In this document: one piece after another, positions 43,571 through 52,111 of the stretch
How the letters are laid out: each line of letters opens with the position of its first letter
How positions within the stretch are numbered: the first letter of the stretch is position 1
DNA from: JAEULH01 sp963805915
GTDB lineage: Bacteria; Pseudomonadota; Alphaproteobacteria; Rhodospirillales; Defluviicoccaceae
DNA length: 64,000 nt
Assembly (NCBI GenBank): GCA_963805915.1
Contig: CAWDWD010000010.1
Coordinates: forward strand, 1 to 64,000
Reading direction: 5' to 3'
Translations under genes and position numbers: made by a program
The notes under the pieces: model-generated
Told to the model about the DNA's origin: nothing
Database searches by the model: none
What the model saw: only the letters and a program-made list of their open reading frames with translations

Positions 43571-44191
43571 GTGGAACTGGATATCGTCAACCTGCAGAGC
43601 GAGAAGGTCGGCACCGTCGATCTCGCCGACGGCATTTTCGCCGTGGCGGTGCGGCCCGATATTCTCGCGCGCACGGTCGCCTGGCAGCTCGCCAAGCGTC
43701 GCGCCGGCACGCACAAGACCAAGGGTCGCAGCGAAGTCGCGCGGACCTCGAAAAAGCCGTTCAAGCAGAAAGGCACCGGACGCGCCCGCCAGGGCTCGTT
43801 GAAGGGCCCGCACATGCGCGGCGGTGGCGTCGCTTTCGGCCCGGTGCCGCGCGATCACACGCATTCGCTGCCGAAGAAGGTCCGCAAGCTGGCGCTAAAA
43901 TCGGCGCTCTCGGCGAAGCTCGCGGCTGGAGAGCTGATCGTTCTCGAGCGCGCCGCGCTCGATGCGCCCAAGACCAAGGCCCTGGCCGAGACTGTGAAGA
44001 AGATGGGCTGGCGCAAGACCCTGCTGATCGACGGCGCGGAGATCGATACTAATTTCGCGCTGGCGGCCGCGAACATCGTCGGGCTCGATATTCTTCCGTC
44101 GCAGGGCGCGAACGTGTACGACATCCTCCGCCACGAGACCCTTGTGCTGACGACGGCGGGCGTCGAAAAGCTTGTGGAGCGCTTGACATGA
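43571..44191 (+). CDS. rplD: Ribosomal protein uL4 (L4)
   Basis: L4 lines the ribosomal exit tunnel and in E. coli represses the S10 operon. The 206-residue protein has the tunnel loop GTHKTKGRSEVARTSKKPFKQKGTGRARQGS and PHMRGGGVAFGP. It starts at GTG 43571, five bases after rplC, and overlaps rplW by 4 bp. Confidence 0.97.
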   Translation: MELDIVNLQSEKVGTVDLADGIFAVAVRPDILARTVAWQLAKRRAGTHKTKGRSEVARTSKKPFKQKGTGRARQGSLKGPHMRGGGVAFGPVPRDHTHSLPKKVRKLALKSALSAKLAAGELIVLERAALDAPKTKALAETVKKMGWRKTLLIDGAEIDTNFALAAANIVGLDILPSQGANVYDILRHETLVLTTAGVEKLVERLT

Positions 44192-44514
44192 ACCGCCGTT
44201 TTGGCAAGGCCAGCGTGTCGATCAGCGCCGGGCGGAAGATCGAGGTCGTTCGCCGGCCGGTCATCACCGAAAAGACGACGCTGCTCGGCGAGCATAACCA
44301 GGTCGCGTTTTTAGTCGCGCTGGACGCGTGCAAGCCGGAGATCAAGGCGGCGATCGAGGATCTGTTCAAGGTCAAGGTCAAGGCGGTCAATACGTTGATC
44401 GTCAAGGGCAAGGCCAAGCGCACCCGGGGCCGGGCGGGGCGGCGTTCCGACGTGAAGAAGGCAATCATTACCCTCGCCGAGGGCCATTCCATCGACGTGA
44501 CGACGGGACTGTAA
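44188..44514 (+). CDS. rplW: Ribosomal protein uL23 (L23)
   Basis: L23 sits at the exit tunnel and is the main docking site for SRP and trigger factor. It has 108 residues with RRPVITEKTTLLGEHNQVAF and a basic loop RTRGRAGRRSDVKKA. An extra 18 N-terminal residues precede the usual start, a modest extension common in alphaproteobacteria. Four-base overlap with rplD. Confidence 0.96.
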   Translation: MNRRFGKASVSISAGRKIEVVRRPVITEKTTLLGEHNQVAFLVALDACKPEIKAAIEDLFKVKVKAVNTLIVKGKAKRTRGRAGRRSDVKKAIITLAEGHSIDVTTGL

Positions 44515-44520
44515 GCGAAG

Positions 44521-45354
44521 ATGGCACTCAAGAAATATCGTCCAACCACGCCGGCGCAGCGCGGACTGATCCTCATCGACCGTTCGGCGTTGTGGAAAGG
44601 CAAGCCGGAGCGGAGCCTGACCGAAGGGCTCCATGGCTCCGGTGGTCGCAACAATACCGGGCGGATCACGGCGCGCCGTCGCGGCGGCGGCCACAAGCGG
44701 CGCTACCGCCTGGTCGACTTCAAGCGAACCAAGTTCGACGTTCCGGCGACGGTCGAGCGGCTGGAATATGACCCGAACCGAACCGCGTTCATCGCGCTGA
44801 TCCGCTACGCCGACGACGAGATCGCCTACATCCTGGCGCCGCAGCGGCTCAACGTCGGCGATAGCGTCGTCGCCGGCGGCGCGGTCGATATCAAGCCCGG
44901 CAATTGCCTGCCGATGCAGAACATCCCCGTGGGGACCATTATCCACAACGTGGAGATGAAGAAAGGCCGCGGCGGCCAGATCGCCCGCGCCGCCGGGACC
45001 TATGCGCAGTTGATCGGCAAGGACCATGGCTATGCCCAGCTTCGCTTGAGTTCCGGCGAGTTGCGGGTGGTTCGCGCCGAATGCCTGGCGACGGTCGGCG
45101 CGGTGTCCAACCCCGATCAGCAAAACATCAAGATCGGCAAGGCCGGGCGGACCCGTTGGCTTGGCAAGCGGCCGGAGGTGCGCGGCGTCGCGATGAACCC
45201 GGTCGACCATCCGCATGGTGGCGGCGAGGGCAAAACCTCGGGCGGGCGTCACCCGGTGACCCCGTGGGGTGTGCCGACCAAGGGAAAGCGGACCCGCAAC
45301 AACAAGAAGACGGACCGGCTGATCATGCGCCGCCGTCATCTTGCGAAGAAGTAG
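44521..45354 (+). CDS. rplB: Ribosomal protein uL2 (L2)
   Basis: L2 helps form the peptidyl-transferase centre and bridges the subunits. The 277-residue protein begins MALKKYRPTTPAQRG and carries the essential VAMNPVDHPHGGGEGKTSGG histidine loop. Length is normal. It lies six bases after rplW. Confidence 0.98.
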   Translation: MALKKYRPTTPAQRGLILIDRSALWKGKPERSLTEGLHGSGGRNNTGRITARRRGGGHKRRYRLVDFKRTKFDVPATVERLEYDPNRTAFIALIRYADDEIAYILAPQRLNVGDSVVAGGAVDIKPGNCLPMQNIPVGTIIHNVEMKKGRGGQIARAAGTYAQLIGKDHGYAQLRLSSGELRVVRAECLATVGAVSNPDQQNIKIGKAGRTRWLGKRPEVRGVAMNPVDHPHGGGEGKTSGGRHPVTPWGVPTKGKRTRNNKKTDRLIMRRRHLAKK

Positions 45355-45369
45355 CAGGAGGGAGAGAGC

Positions 45370-45648
45370 GTGCCCCGCGCGGTTTGGAAAGGTCCTTTTG
45401 TGGACGGCTATCTGTTGGAGAAAGCCGACAAGGTGCGCTCGTCAAAACGCAACGAAGTGATCAGGACATGGTCACGGCGTTCGACGGTTCTGCCGCAATT
45501 CGTCGGCTTGACCTTCGGTGTTTACAACGGGCGCAAATTCATCCCGGTCCTGGTGACGGAAAACATGATCGGCCACAAGTTTGGTGAATTTTCGCCGACC
45601 AGGACCTTCTTCGGTCATGGCGGCGACAAGAAGGCGAGGCGGGGTTGA
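45370..45648 (+). CDS. rpsS: Ribosomal protein uS19 (S19)
   Basis: S19 lies in the 30S head near the A-site finger. The 92-residue protein starts at GTG 45370 with PRAVWKGPFVDGYLL and has HKFGEFSPTRTF and HGGDKKARRG at the end. A GGAGGGAGAG ribosome site precedes the start. Confidence 0.98.
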   Translation: MPRAVWKGPFVDGYLLEKADKVRSSKRNEVIRTWSRRSTVLPQFVGLTFGVYNGRKFIPVLVTENMIGHKFGEFSPTRTFFGHGGDKKARRG

Positions 45649-45651
45649 TCG

Positions 45652-46032
45652 ATGGGTAAACCTGGCTCCGAACGCATGCTTGCCGACACGGAGGCGGTCG
45701 CGGTTGCCCGCCATCTGCGGCTGAGCCCGCGCAAGCTGAATCTGGTGGCGCAACTGATCCGCGGCATGAGCTGCGACCGGGCGCTGGCGGAACTGCAGTT
45801 CTGCCGCCGGCAAATCAGCGGCGACGTCCGCAAGGTGTTGCAATCGGCCATCGCCAATGCCGAGAACAACCATCAGCTTGATGTCGACCGGTTGTTCGTC
45901 GCCGAGGCGAGTGTCGGCAAGACCCTGACCATCAAGCGGTGGCGGCCGCGGGCGCGGGGACGCATCGGCAAGATTGAAAAGCCGTTCAGCCAACTCCGGT
46001 TGGTCGTGCGCGAACGCGAGGAGCAGTTCTGA
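45652..46032 (+). CDS. rplV: Ribosomal protein uL22 (L22)
   Basis: L22 extends a beta hairpin into the exit tunnel. The 126-residue protein has VARHLRLSPRKLNLVAQLIRG and a tunnel loop WRPRARGRIGKIEKPFSQLRL. It ends overlapping rpsC by one base (TGATG). Confidence 0.97.
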   Translation: MGKPGSERMLADTEAVAVARHLRLSPRKLNLVAQLIRGMSCDRALAELQFCRRQISGDVRKVLQSAIANAENNHQLDVDRLFVAEASVGKTLTIKRWRPRARGRIGKIEKPFSQLRLVVREREEQF

Positions 46033-46709
46033 TGGGGCAAAAGGTCAATCCAATCGGCTTTCGGGTCGGCATCAACCGGACCTGGGACTCGCGCTGGTTC
46101 GCTGATGAGAGCTACGCCAAGCTGCTCCACGAGGACTTGCAGATCCGCAAGTACGTGCGCAAGCGGCTGGCTCAGGCGGGCGTATCGCGGATCGTCATCG
46201 AGCGGCCGGCGAAGAAGGCCCGGTTGACCATTCATACGGCTCGCCCCGGTGTCGTCATCGGCAAGAAGGGCGCCGATATCGAGAAGCTGCGCAAGGACTT
46301 GGCGAAGATCACCAAATCCGAGGTGCACCTGAATATCGTCGAGATCCGCAAGCCCGAGATCGAGGCGCAGCTGGTCGCAGAAAATGTCGCCCAGCAGCTC
46401 GAGCGCCGGGTATCGTCGCGGCGGGCGATGAAGCGCGTGGTCCAGTCGGCGATGCGGCTCGGCGCGCAGGGCATCCGGATCAACTGCGGCGGCCGCTTGG
46501 GCGGCGCGGAAATTGCCCGCACCGTGTGGTATCGCGAGGGCCGGGTGCCGCTGCATACGCTGCGCGCCCATGTCGACTTCGGCCAAGCCGAGGCCAAGAC
46601 CACCTACGGCATTTGCGGCGTCAAGGTGTGGATCTACAAGGGCGACATCCTCGCTCACGACCCGATGGCGATGGACAAGCGCGCCGCGGATCAGCAGACC
46701 GCGCGATGA
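46032..46709 (+). CDS. rpsC: Ribosomal protein uS3 (S3)
   Basis: S3 guards the mRNA entry tunnel with helicase-like function. The 225-residue protein begins MGQKVNPIGFRVGINRTWDS and has the KH domain core PGVVIGKKGADIEKL and the C-terminal domain VQSAMRLGAQGIRI. Normal length. Confidence 0.98.
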   Translation: MGQKVNPIGFRVGINRTWDSRWFADESYAKLLHEDLQIRKYVRKRLAQAGVSRIVIERPAKKARLTIHTARPGVVIGKKGADIEKLRKDLAKITKSEVHLNIVEIRKPEIEAQLVAENVAQQLERRVSSRRAMKRVVQSAMRLGAQGIRINCGGRLGGAEIARTVWYREGRVPLHTLRAHVDFGQAEAKTTYGICGVKVWIYKGDILAHDPMAMDKRAADQQTAR

Positions 46710-46748
46710 ACGCGGCGTTAACCGGAACGTTAGGACGAGCACGCAGCC

Positions 46749-47168
46749 ATGCTTAGCCCCAGGCGGACGAAGTACCGCAAGCAGCACAAGGGCCGGATCC
46801 ACGGCAAGGCCAAGGCCGCGACCGAGCTGAGCTTCGGCGCGTACGGTCTGAAGGCGATGAGCCCGGAGCGGGTCACCGCGCGTCAGATCGAGGCGGCGCG
46901 GCGCGCGATCACCCGGCACATGCGGAGGGCAGGGCGGGTCTGGATCCGGCTGTTTCCCGATGTCCCGGTCAGCAGCAAGCCTGCGGAAGTGCGGATGGGC
47001 GGCGGCAAGGGCTCTCCGGAGTTCTGGGTCTGTCGGGTGAAGCCGGGGCGGATCATGTTCGAGGTCGACGGGATTTCGAAGGATCTCGCCAAGCAGGCGC
47101 TGACGCTGGCGGCGGCTAAGCTGCCGATCCGCACCCGCTTCGTGGCGCGCTCGGGCGAGGAGGGTTGA
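46749..47168 (+). CDS. rplP: Ribosomal protein uL16 (L16)
   Basis: L16 is a late 50S protein near the A-site tRNA elbow. The 139-residue protein has MLSPRRTKYRKQHKGRIHG, KLPIRTRFVAR at the end and a basic GKGSPEFWVCRVKPGRI loop. Forty bases separate it from rpsC. Confidence 0.98.
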   Translation: MLSPRRTKYRKQHKGRIHGKAKAATELSFGAYGLKAMSPERVTARQIEAARRAITRHMRRAGRVWIRLFPDVPVSSKPAEVRMGGGKGSPEFWVCRVKPGRIMFEVDGISKDLAKQALTLAAAKLPIRTRFVARSGEEG

Positions 47169-47172
47169 GGCC

Positions 47173-47379
47173 ATGGACGCAACCGAAGTGCGCTTGAAAA
47201 CGGACGACGAGTTGACCGATCAGCTGACGGCGCTGCGTAAGGAGGCTTTCAATCTGCGCTTCCGCGCGGCCAGCGGCCAGCTTGAAAACACGGCGCGGGT
47301 GCGCGACGTGCGGCGCACGATCGCGCGGGTCAAGACAATTATCAGGCAGCGCAAGCAGCCGTCGCCGGCGAAAGCGTAG
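47173..47379 (+). CDS. rpmC: Ribosomal protein uL29 (L29)
   Basis: L29 lies at the tunnel exit beside L23. The 68-residue helical protein has LRKEAFNLRFRAASGQLENT and RVRDVRRTIARVKTII. It begins four bases after rplP. Confidence 0.96.
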   Translation: MDATEVRLKTDDELTDQLTALRKEAFNLRFRAASGQLENTARVRDVRRTIARVKTIIRQRKQPSPAKA

Positions 47380-47391
47380 CGGGGAAAGAAG

Positions 47392-47628
47392 ATGCCTAGG
47401 CGAGTGTTACAAGGCGTTGTCGTCAGCGACAAAGGCGCGAAAACGATTGTGGTGAAAGTCGAGCGGCGCGTCATGCATCCGCTCTACAAGAAGATCATTC
47501 GCCGTTCGAAACGGTATCACGCCCACGACGAAGCCAACGAGCTGAAGGTCGGCGACACCGTTCGTATTCGCGAGTGCCGACCCATTTCCAAGCTGAAGCG
47601 CTGGGAAGTGGTCTCCAACGGCGAATAA
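47392..47628 (+). CDS. rpsQ: Ribosomal protein uS17 (S17)
   Basis: S17 is a primary 16S-binding protein. The 78-residue OB-fold protein begins MPRRVLQGVVVSDKGAKTI and includes HAHDEANELKVGDTVRIREC and RPISKLKRWEVV. Normal length. Confidence 0.97.
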   Translation: MPRRVLQGVVVSDKGAKTIVVKVERRVMHPLYKKIIRRSKRYHAHDEANELKVGDTVRIRECRPISKLKRWEVVSNGE

Positions 47629-47656
47629 CGGTGATCGGGCGAAGGGGTAACGATAA

Positions 47657-48025
47657 ATGATCCAAGTCGAAACAAACTTGGATGTGGCCGACAATTCCGG
47701 CGCGCGGCGCGTTCAGTGCATCCGCGTTCTCGGCGGCACGCGTCGCCGTTTCGCCGGTGTCGGCGATATCATCGTCGTCTCGGTCAAGGACGCGATTCCG
47801 CGCGGTCGGGTCAAGAAGGGCGAAGTCCTGCGCGCGGTCGTGGTCCGCACCGCCAAGGACATTCACCGCTCGGACGGCTCGACGATCCGCTTCGACGGAA
47901 ACGCGGCGGTGCTGATCAACAAGCAGGGCGAGCCCATCGGCACGCGCATCTTCGGTCCGGTGACCCGCGAGCTGCGCGCCAAGGGCTACATGAAAATCGT
48001 CTCTTTGGCGCCGGAGGTGCTGTAA
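47657..48025 (+). CDS. rplN: Ribosomal protein uL14 (L14)
   Basis: L14 makes the intersubunit bridge with 16S rRNA. The 122-residue protein begins MIQVETNLDVADNSGARRVQ and contains the signature NAAVLINKQGEPIGTRIFGP. Overlaps rplX by one base. Confidence 0.98.
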   Translation: MIQVETNLDVADNSGARRVQCIRVLGGTRRRFAGVGDIIVVSVKDAIPRGRVKKGEVLRAVVVRTAKDIHRSDGSTIRFDGNAAVLINKQGEPIGTRIFGPVTRELRAKGYMKIVSLAPEVL

Positions 48026-48348
48026 TGGCGGCCAAGCTGAAGATTAAGAAGGGTGATCGCGTCATCGTGACCACCGGCCGCAGCAAGGGCAGAACCGGCG
48101 ACGTTCTTAAGGTCATGCCCAAGGAAAACCGGGCGATCGTCCAGGGCGTCAACATGGTCAAGCGCCACGAGAAGCCGAAGATGGGCGCCGAGGGCGGCAT
48201 CGTCGAAAAGGAAGGCGCGATCCACATTTCGAACCTGGCGCACGTTGATCCAAAGAGCGGCGGGGCGACGCGCGTCGGTTTCAAAATCCTCGACGACGGC
48301 CGCAAGGTTCGCTTCGCCAAACGCTCCGGCGAAATGATCGACAGGTAA
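48025..48348 (+). CDS. rplX: Ribosomal protein uL24 (L24)
   Basis: L24 initiates 50S assembly. ATG 48025, shared with the rplN TAA, gives 107 residues with KIKKGDRVIVTTGRSKGRTG (KOW motif) and EKEGAIHISNL. A much longer upstream frame exists but is not conserved. Confidence 0.96.
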   Translation: MAAKLKIKKGDRVIVTTGRSKGRTGDVLKVMPKENRAIVQGVNMVKRHEKPKMGAEGGIVEKEGAIHISNLAHVDPKSGGATRVGFKILDDGRKVRFAKRSGEMIDR

Positions 48349-48362
48349 GGAACGGAACGGCG

Positions 48363-48902
48363 ATGGCACGGCTGCGCGAGCGCTACAAGACCGAGGTCCG
48401 CAAGACCCTTCAGGAGGAGTTCAACTACGCCAACCCGATGGAGATCCCGCGGTTGACCAAGATCGTCCTGAACATGGGCGTCGGCGCCGGCGTGCAGGAC
48501 AAGAAGAAGGTCGACCTGGCGGCCGGGGATATGGTCCAGATCGCCGGACAGCGGCCGGTCATCACCAAGGCGAAAAAGTCGATCGCCGCGTTCAAGCTGC
48601 GCGAAGGGATGCCGATCGGAGTCAAGGTGACGCTGCGCCGCGACCGGATGTTCGAGTTTCTCGATCGCCTGGTCAACATCGCCCTGCCGCGCGTGCGCGA
48701 CTTCCGCGGCCTGTCGTCGAAGAGCTTCGACGGGCGCGGCAATTTCGCGATGGGCTTCAAGGAACAGATCATCTTTCCGGAGATCAGTTACGACAAGGTC
48801 GATCAGATCCGCGGCCTCGATATCGTGATCTGCACGACCGCCAAAAACAACGCCGAAGCGAAGGCCTTGCTGAAGGCGTTTGATATGCCGTTCAGCAATT
48901 GA
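48363..48902 (+). CDS. rplE: Ribosomal protein uL5 (L5)
   Basis: L5 contacts 5S rRNA and the P-site tRNA. The 179-residue protein has KIVLNMGVGAGVQDKK, QRPVITKAKKSIAAFKLREG and RGLDIVICTTAKNNAEA. Normal length. Confidence 0.98.
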   Translation: MARLRERYKTEVRKTLQEEFNYANPMEIPRLTKIVLNMGVGAGVQDKKKVDLAAGDMVQIAGQRPVITKAKKSIAAFKLREGMPIGVKVTLRRDRMFEFLDRLVNIALPRVRDFRGLSSKSFDGRGNFAMGFKEQIIFPEISYDKVDQIRGLDIVICTTAKNNAEAKALLKAFDMPFSN

Positions 48903-48926
48903 GCGACCTAGGGAGAAGATAATCGG

Positions 48927-49232
48927 ATGGCTAAAAAGAGCCTGGTCGAGCGAAACAAAAAGCGGATGAGGCTTGCGAGCCGGTTCGAGGAGCGTCGCAA
49001 CGAGCTCAAGCGGACCGCCAAGGATCGCACGGCCTTGCCCGAAGAGCGGTTCGCGGCGCGCATCCGGCTGGCCGAATTGCCGCGCAATTCCGCGCCGGTG
49101 CGGGTTCGTCTCCGCTGCGCGCTGACCGGTCGGCCGCGAGGCAACTACAGGAAGTTCGGACTGTCTAGGATCGCGCTCAGGGAGCTTGCGTCCTCAGGGC
49201 AGATTCCGGGCATGGTAAAGTCGAGCTGGTAA
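48927..49232 (+). CDS. rpsN: Ribosomal protein uS14 (S14)
   Basis: S14 in the 30S head. The 101-residue protein is the long zinc-free type: the C-terminal RLRCALTGRPRGNYRKFGLSR has a single Cys and no CxxC pairs. Begins MAKKSLVERNKKR. Confidence 0.97.
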   Translation: MAKKSLVERNKKRMRLASRFEERRNELKRTAKDRTALPEERFAARIRLAELPRNSAPVRVRLRCALTGRPRGNYRKFGLSRIALRELASSGQIPGMVKSSW

Positions 49233-49244
49233 GGGGCCACCGCT

Positions 49245-49643
49245 ATGGCGATGACCGATCCGTTGGGCGATATGCTCACACGCATTCGCAATGGTCAGAG
49301 TGCGAAGAAGAACGCTGTCACGGCGCCGGCCTCGGACCTGCGGGCCCGCGTGCTCGACGTTCTCGAACGCGAGGGCTTCATTCGCGGTTATTCCAAGATC
49401 GAGGTCAGGCCCGGTATTGGCGAACTCAGGATCGAGCTCAAGTATCACGAAGGCGAGCCGGTCATTCGCGAGATCAGCCGCGTTTCAAAGCCCGGCCGCC
49501 GGGTCTACTCCAAGATCAAGGATCTGCCGCGAGTCTACAATGGCCTCGGCGTGGCCATCCTGTCGACGCCGCGAGGCGTGATATCCGACGCCGAGGCGCG
49601 TGACGCGCACGTCGGCGGAGAGGTTCTTTGCAAGGTATTCTAG
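49245..49643 (+). CDS. rpsH: Ribosomal protein uS8 (S8)
   Basis: S8 binds helix 21 of 16S rRNA and in E. coli represses the spc operon. The 132-residue protein has MTDPLGDMLTRIRNGQ and the C-terminal STPRGVISDAEARDAHVGGE motif. Confidence 0.97.
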   Translation: MAMTDPLGDMLTRIRNGQSAKKNAVTAPASDLRARVLDVLEREGFIRGYSKIEVRPGIGELRIELKYHEGEPVIREISRVSKPGRRVYSKIKDLPRVYNGLGVAILSTPRGVISDAEARDAHVGGEVLCKVF

Positions 49644-49663
49644 GCTGGAGTGGCGAGTCGACC

Positions 49664-50197
49664 ATGTCGCGCATTGGTAAACATCCGGTAGCCGTACCGA
49701 ACGGCGTTAGCGTCTCGCTTGTCGATCATTGTCTGAGCGCCAAGGGGCGGCAGGGCGAACTCTCGACCACCTTGATGGAGGAGGTCACCGTCACGCACGA
49801 GAGCGGCGAGATCACGGTGCGCCCACGCGACAACTCCCATCGCGCCCGGGCGATGTGGGGAACCGCGCGGACCATGGTCCATAACCTGATCAACGGCGTC
49901 GATACGGGATTTTCCCGCAAGCTGGAGATTGCCGGCGTCGGCTATCGCGCCCAGATCCAGGGCCGCGATCTGGTGCTGCAGCTCGGCTATAGCCACGAGG
50001 TCCGCCACGCCATTCCCGACGGCATCAAGATCGAGTGCCCCGATCCGACGCATATCACCATTCAGGGCGCCGACAAGCAGCTTGTCGGCCAGATCGCGGC
50101 GGAGGTGCGGGCCTATCGCCGGGCCGAGCCGTACAAGGGCAAGGGCATCCGCTACGACGACGAAATCATCCGGCGCAAGGAAGGCAAGAAGAAGTAA
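49664..50197 (+). CDS. rplF: Ribosomal protein uL6 (L6)
   Basis: L6 supports the factor-binding site. ATG 49664 (MSRIGKHPVAVPNGVSV) gives 177 residues. The C-terminal PYKGKGIRYDDEIIRRKEGKKK is typical. An in-frame ATG at 49628 lies inside rpsH and is not used. Confidence 0.97.
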   Translation: MSRIGKHPVAVPNGVSVSLVDHCLSAKGRQGELSTTLMEEVTVTHESGEITVRPRDNSHRARAMWGTARTMVHNLINGVDTGFSRKLEIAGVGYRAQIQGRDLVLQLGYSHEVRHAIPDGIKIECPDPTHITIQGADKQLVGQIAAEVRAYRRAEPYKGKGIRYDDEIIRRKEGKKK

Positions 50198-50200
50198 GCC

Positions 50201-50566
50201 ATGGCCGATACACGAAGGTTATTCGAACGGCGGCGGCGGCGGACCCGCCATCGGTTGGTCGCGGTGGCGGGCGATCGTCCGCGGCTCTGTGTCTTTCGTT
50301 CGAACAAGCACATCTACGCCCAGGTCATCGACGACAAGGCCGGCCATACGCTGGCGTCGGCGTCGTCGTTGGACGAGGCCTGCAAGAGCGTGGGCGAGAA
50401 GGCGGCCGCCGGCGCCGATGCCGCCGAGAAGGTCGGCAAGTTGGTCGCCGAACGCGCCCTGGCGGCCGGCATCAAGACGGTGATTTTCGACCGCGGCGGC
50501 TATCGCTACCACGGGCGCGTCAAGGCTTTGGCCGACGCCGCTCGTGAAGCCGGGCTCGGACTGTAG
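50201..50566 (+). CDS. rplR: Ribosomal protein uL18 (L18)
   Basis: L18 carries 5S rRNA into the 50S subunit. The 121-residue protein has RLCVFRSNKHIYAQVIDD and DRGGYRYHGRVKALADAARE. Begins three bases after rplF. Confidence 0.97.
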   Translation: MADTRRLFERRRRRTRHRLVAVAGDRPRLCVFRSNKHIYAQVIDDKAGHTLASASSLDEACKSVGEKAAAGADAAEKVGKLVAERALAAGIKTVIFDRGGYRYHGRVKALADAAREAGLGL

Positions 50567-50577
50567 GGAGACACAAT

Positions 50578-51147
50578 ATGGCGCGGAGACCATCGAGCAA
50601 GCGCGGCGAGCGGCCGCAGGGCGAAGACGCCGACATCAACGACAAGCTGGTCCATATCAATCGGGTCGCCAAGGTGGTCAAGGGCGGCCGGCGGTTCTCG
50701 TTCGCCGCCCTGGTCGTGGTTGGTGACGGCAAGGGTCGGGTCGGCTACGGCACGGGCAAGGCCCGCGAAGTGCCCGAGGCGATCCGCAAGGCGACCGATC
50801 ACGCCAAGCACAGCATGATCCGCGTCCCGCTGCGCGACGGCCGCACCCTTCACCACGACGTCATCGGCCACTACGGCGCGGGGCTGGTGGTGCTGCGCTC
50901 GGCGCCGGCTGGAACCGGGGTCATCGCCGGCGGGCCGATGCGGGCGATTTTCGAGACCATGGGCGTGCAGGACGTCGTCGCCAAATCGCTGGGGACCGCG
51001 AACCCGCACAACATGATCAAGGCCACCTTCGCCGCGCTACGTGGCATCTACTCGCCGCGCGCGATTGCGGGGCGGCGCGGCAAGAAGGTCGGCGATATCA
51101 TTGCCCGCCGCGGTGAACCGGCCGTGGCCGAGGCCGCAAAGGCGTGA
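50578..51147 (+). CDS. rpsE: Ribosomal protein uS5 (S5)
   Basis: S5 contributes to decoding accuracy at the mRNA entry. The 189-residue protein has VAKVVKGGRRFSFAALVVVG, the double-stranded-RNA-binding core GYGTGKAREVPEAIRKA, and GTGVIAGGPMRAIFETMG. Normal length. Confidence 0.98.
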   Translation: MARRPSSKRGERPQGEDADINDKLVHINRVAKVVKGGRRFSFAALVVVGDGKGRVGYGTGKAREVPEAIRKATDHAKHSMIRVPLRDGRTLHHDVIGHYGAGLVVLRSAPAGTGVIAGGPMRAIFETMGVQDVVAKSLGTANPHNMIKATFAALRGIYSPRAIAGRRGKKVGDIIARRGEPAVAEAAKA

Positions 51148-51152
51148 AGTCG

Positions 51153-51350
51153 ATGACCACCAGCACGAAAGCGACCGTCCGCGTGACCCAGCTCCGTAGC
51201 CCGATCGGCCGCAGGGCCGACCAGCGGGCGACCCTGATCGGCCTCGGTCTCAACAAGATCCGCCGGACGAGTGAACTCGAGGACACCCCGGCCGTGCGCG
51301 GCATGATCGCCAAGGTGCGTCACCTTCTGCGCGTCGAGGACGAAGACTAG
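51153..51350 (+). CDS. rpmD: Ribosomal protein uL30 (L30)
   Basis: L30 is a small 50S protein. ATG 51153 gives 65 residues with VRVTQLRSPIGRRADQRATL and GLGLNKIRRTSELED. A GTG at 51144 overlapping the rpsE stop is an alternative. Its TAG stop lies in the left arm of palindromic element copy 3. Confidence 0.95.
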   Translation: MTTSTKATVRVTQLRSPIGRRADQRATLIGLGLNKIRRTSELEDTPAVRGMIAKVRHLLRVEDED

Positions 51351-51468
51351 TGGTCTGATCCTGACGCTTGAGTCCTCAAGCGTCAGGTGAATCAGCCCAC
51401 CGGATCAATCGGTTGGTGGTTCGATTCCGCTGACGGATGGGCACCATCCGTTAGCATCGAACCACTAG
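51347..51468. repeat. Compound palindromic element, copy 3, between rpmD and rplO
   Basis: The outer arms CTAGTGGT (51347-51354) and ACCACTAG (51461-51468) are exact inverses, and the left one includes the rpmD TAG. Inside are CCTGACGCTTGAG/CTCAAGCGTCAGG (51360-51372/51375-51387) and a second hairpin with GTGGTTCGA/TCGAACCAC (51416-51424/51457-51465) enclosing TGACGGATGG/CCATCCGTTA. The core differs from copies 1 and 2, but it shares the AGAGCATC end (51467-51474), overlaps a stop codon as copy 2 does, and occupies a ribosomal operon spacer. Confidence 0.7.
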
Positions 51469-51512
51469 AGCATCGCGCGGCCGCCGCGGCGGCAGATCGA
51501 GGAACGAGACAC

Positions 51513-52093
51513 ATGAGACTGAACGAAATTCGCGACAACCCCGGGGCCCGAAGCCCACGCAAAAGGGTTGGTCGCGGCATCGGCTCGGGCACCGGCAAGA
51601 CCTCGGGCAAGGGTCACAAGGGACAAAAGGCGCGGAGCGGCGCTCCGGCCAGGGCCGGCTTCGAGGGTGGCCAGATGCCGTTGTACCGGCGCCTGCCGAA
51701 GCGCGGCTTTCACAATCCCTCGCGCAAGGAATTCGTCGAGCTCAACGTCGGCGCGCTGCAACGCGCGATCGACAACAAGCGGCTCGATCCGTCGGCGCCG
51801 ATCGACGAGGCCGGAATGCGGGCGGCGGGCCTGTTCCGGCGGCGCCTCGACGGCGTTCGCCTGCTCGCCAAGGGCACGTTGTCGGCGAAGTTGACCCTCC
51901 ATGTCACCGGCGCGTCGAAAGCCGCGGTCGCCGCGGTCGAAAAGGCCGGCGGCAGTGTCGTGATCGACGCCGCCGGCGCCAAGGCGCCACCGCGCAAGGA
52001 ATCCGTGAGCGAGGAGTTCCGCGCGCGACGGCGACGGCGACGCCGCCGGCGGCCGGGTCGACCGGCGAGCCGCCGCCAGAGACCGCGGTCTAG
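51513..52093 (+). pseudogene. rplO: Ribosomal protein uL15 (L15), C-terminal tail probably frameshifted
   Basis: L15 assembles late into the 50S subunit. The core from ATG 51513 (MRLNEIRDNPGARSPRKRVGRG, then GRGIGSGTGKTSGKGHKGQKAR and LTLHVTGASKAAVAAVEKAGGSV) is intact. In the open frame the tail becomes a run of arginines and overlaps secY by 37 bp, ending at 52148. One missing base around 52025-52035 would switch to a frame reading ATATPPAAGSTGEPPPETAV and stop at TAG 52091-52093, 18 bases before secY. That composition and spacing are more natural. The core would be functional either way. Confidence 0.85.
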
Positions 52094-52111
52094 TTACCGG
52101 GAGAGCGATCC

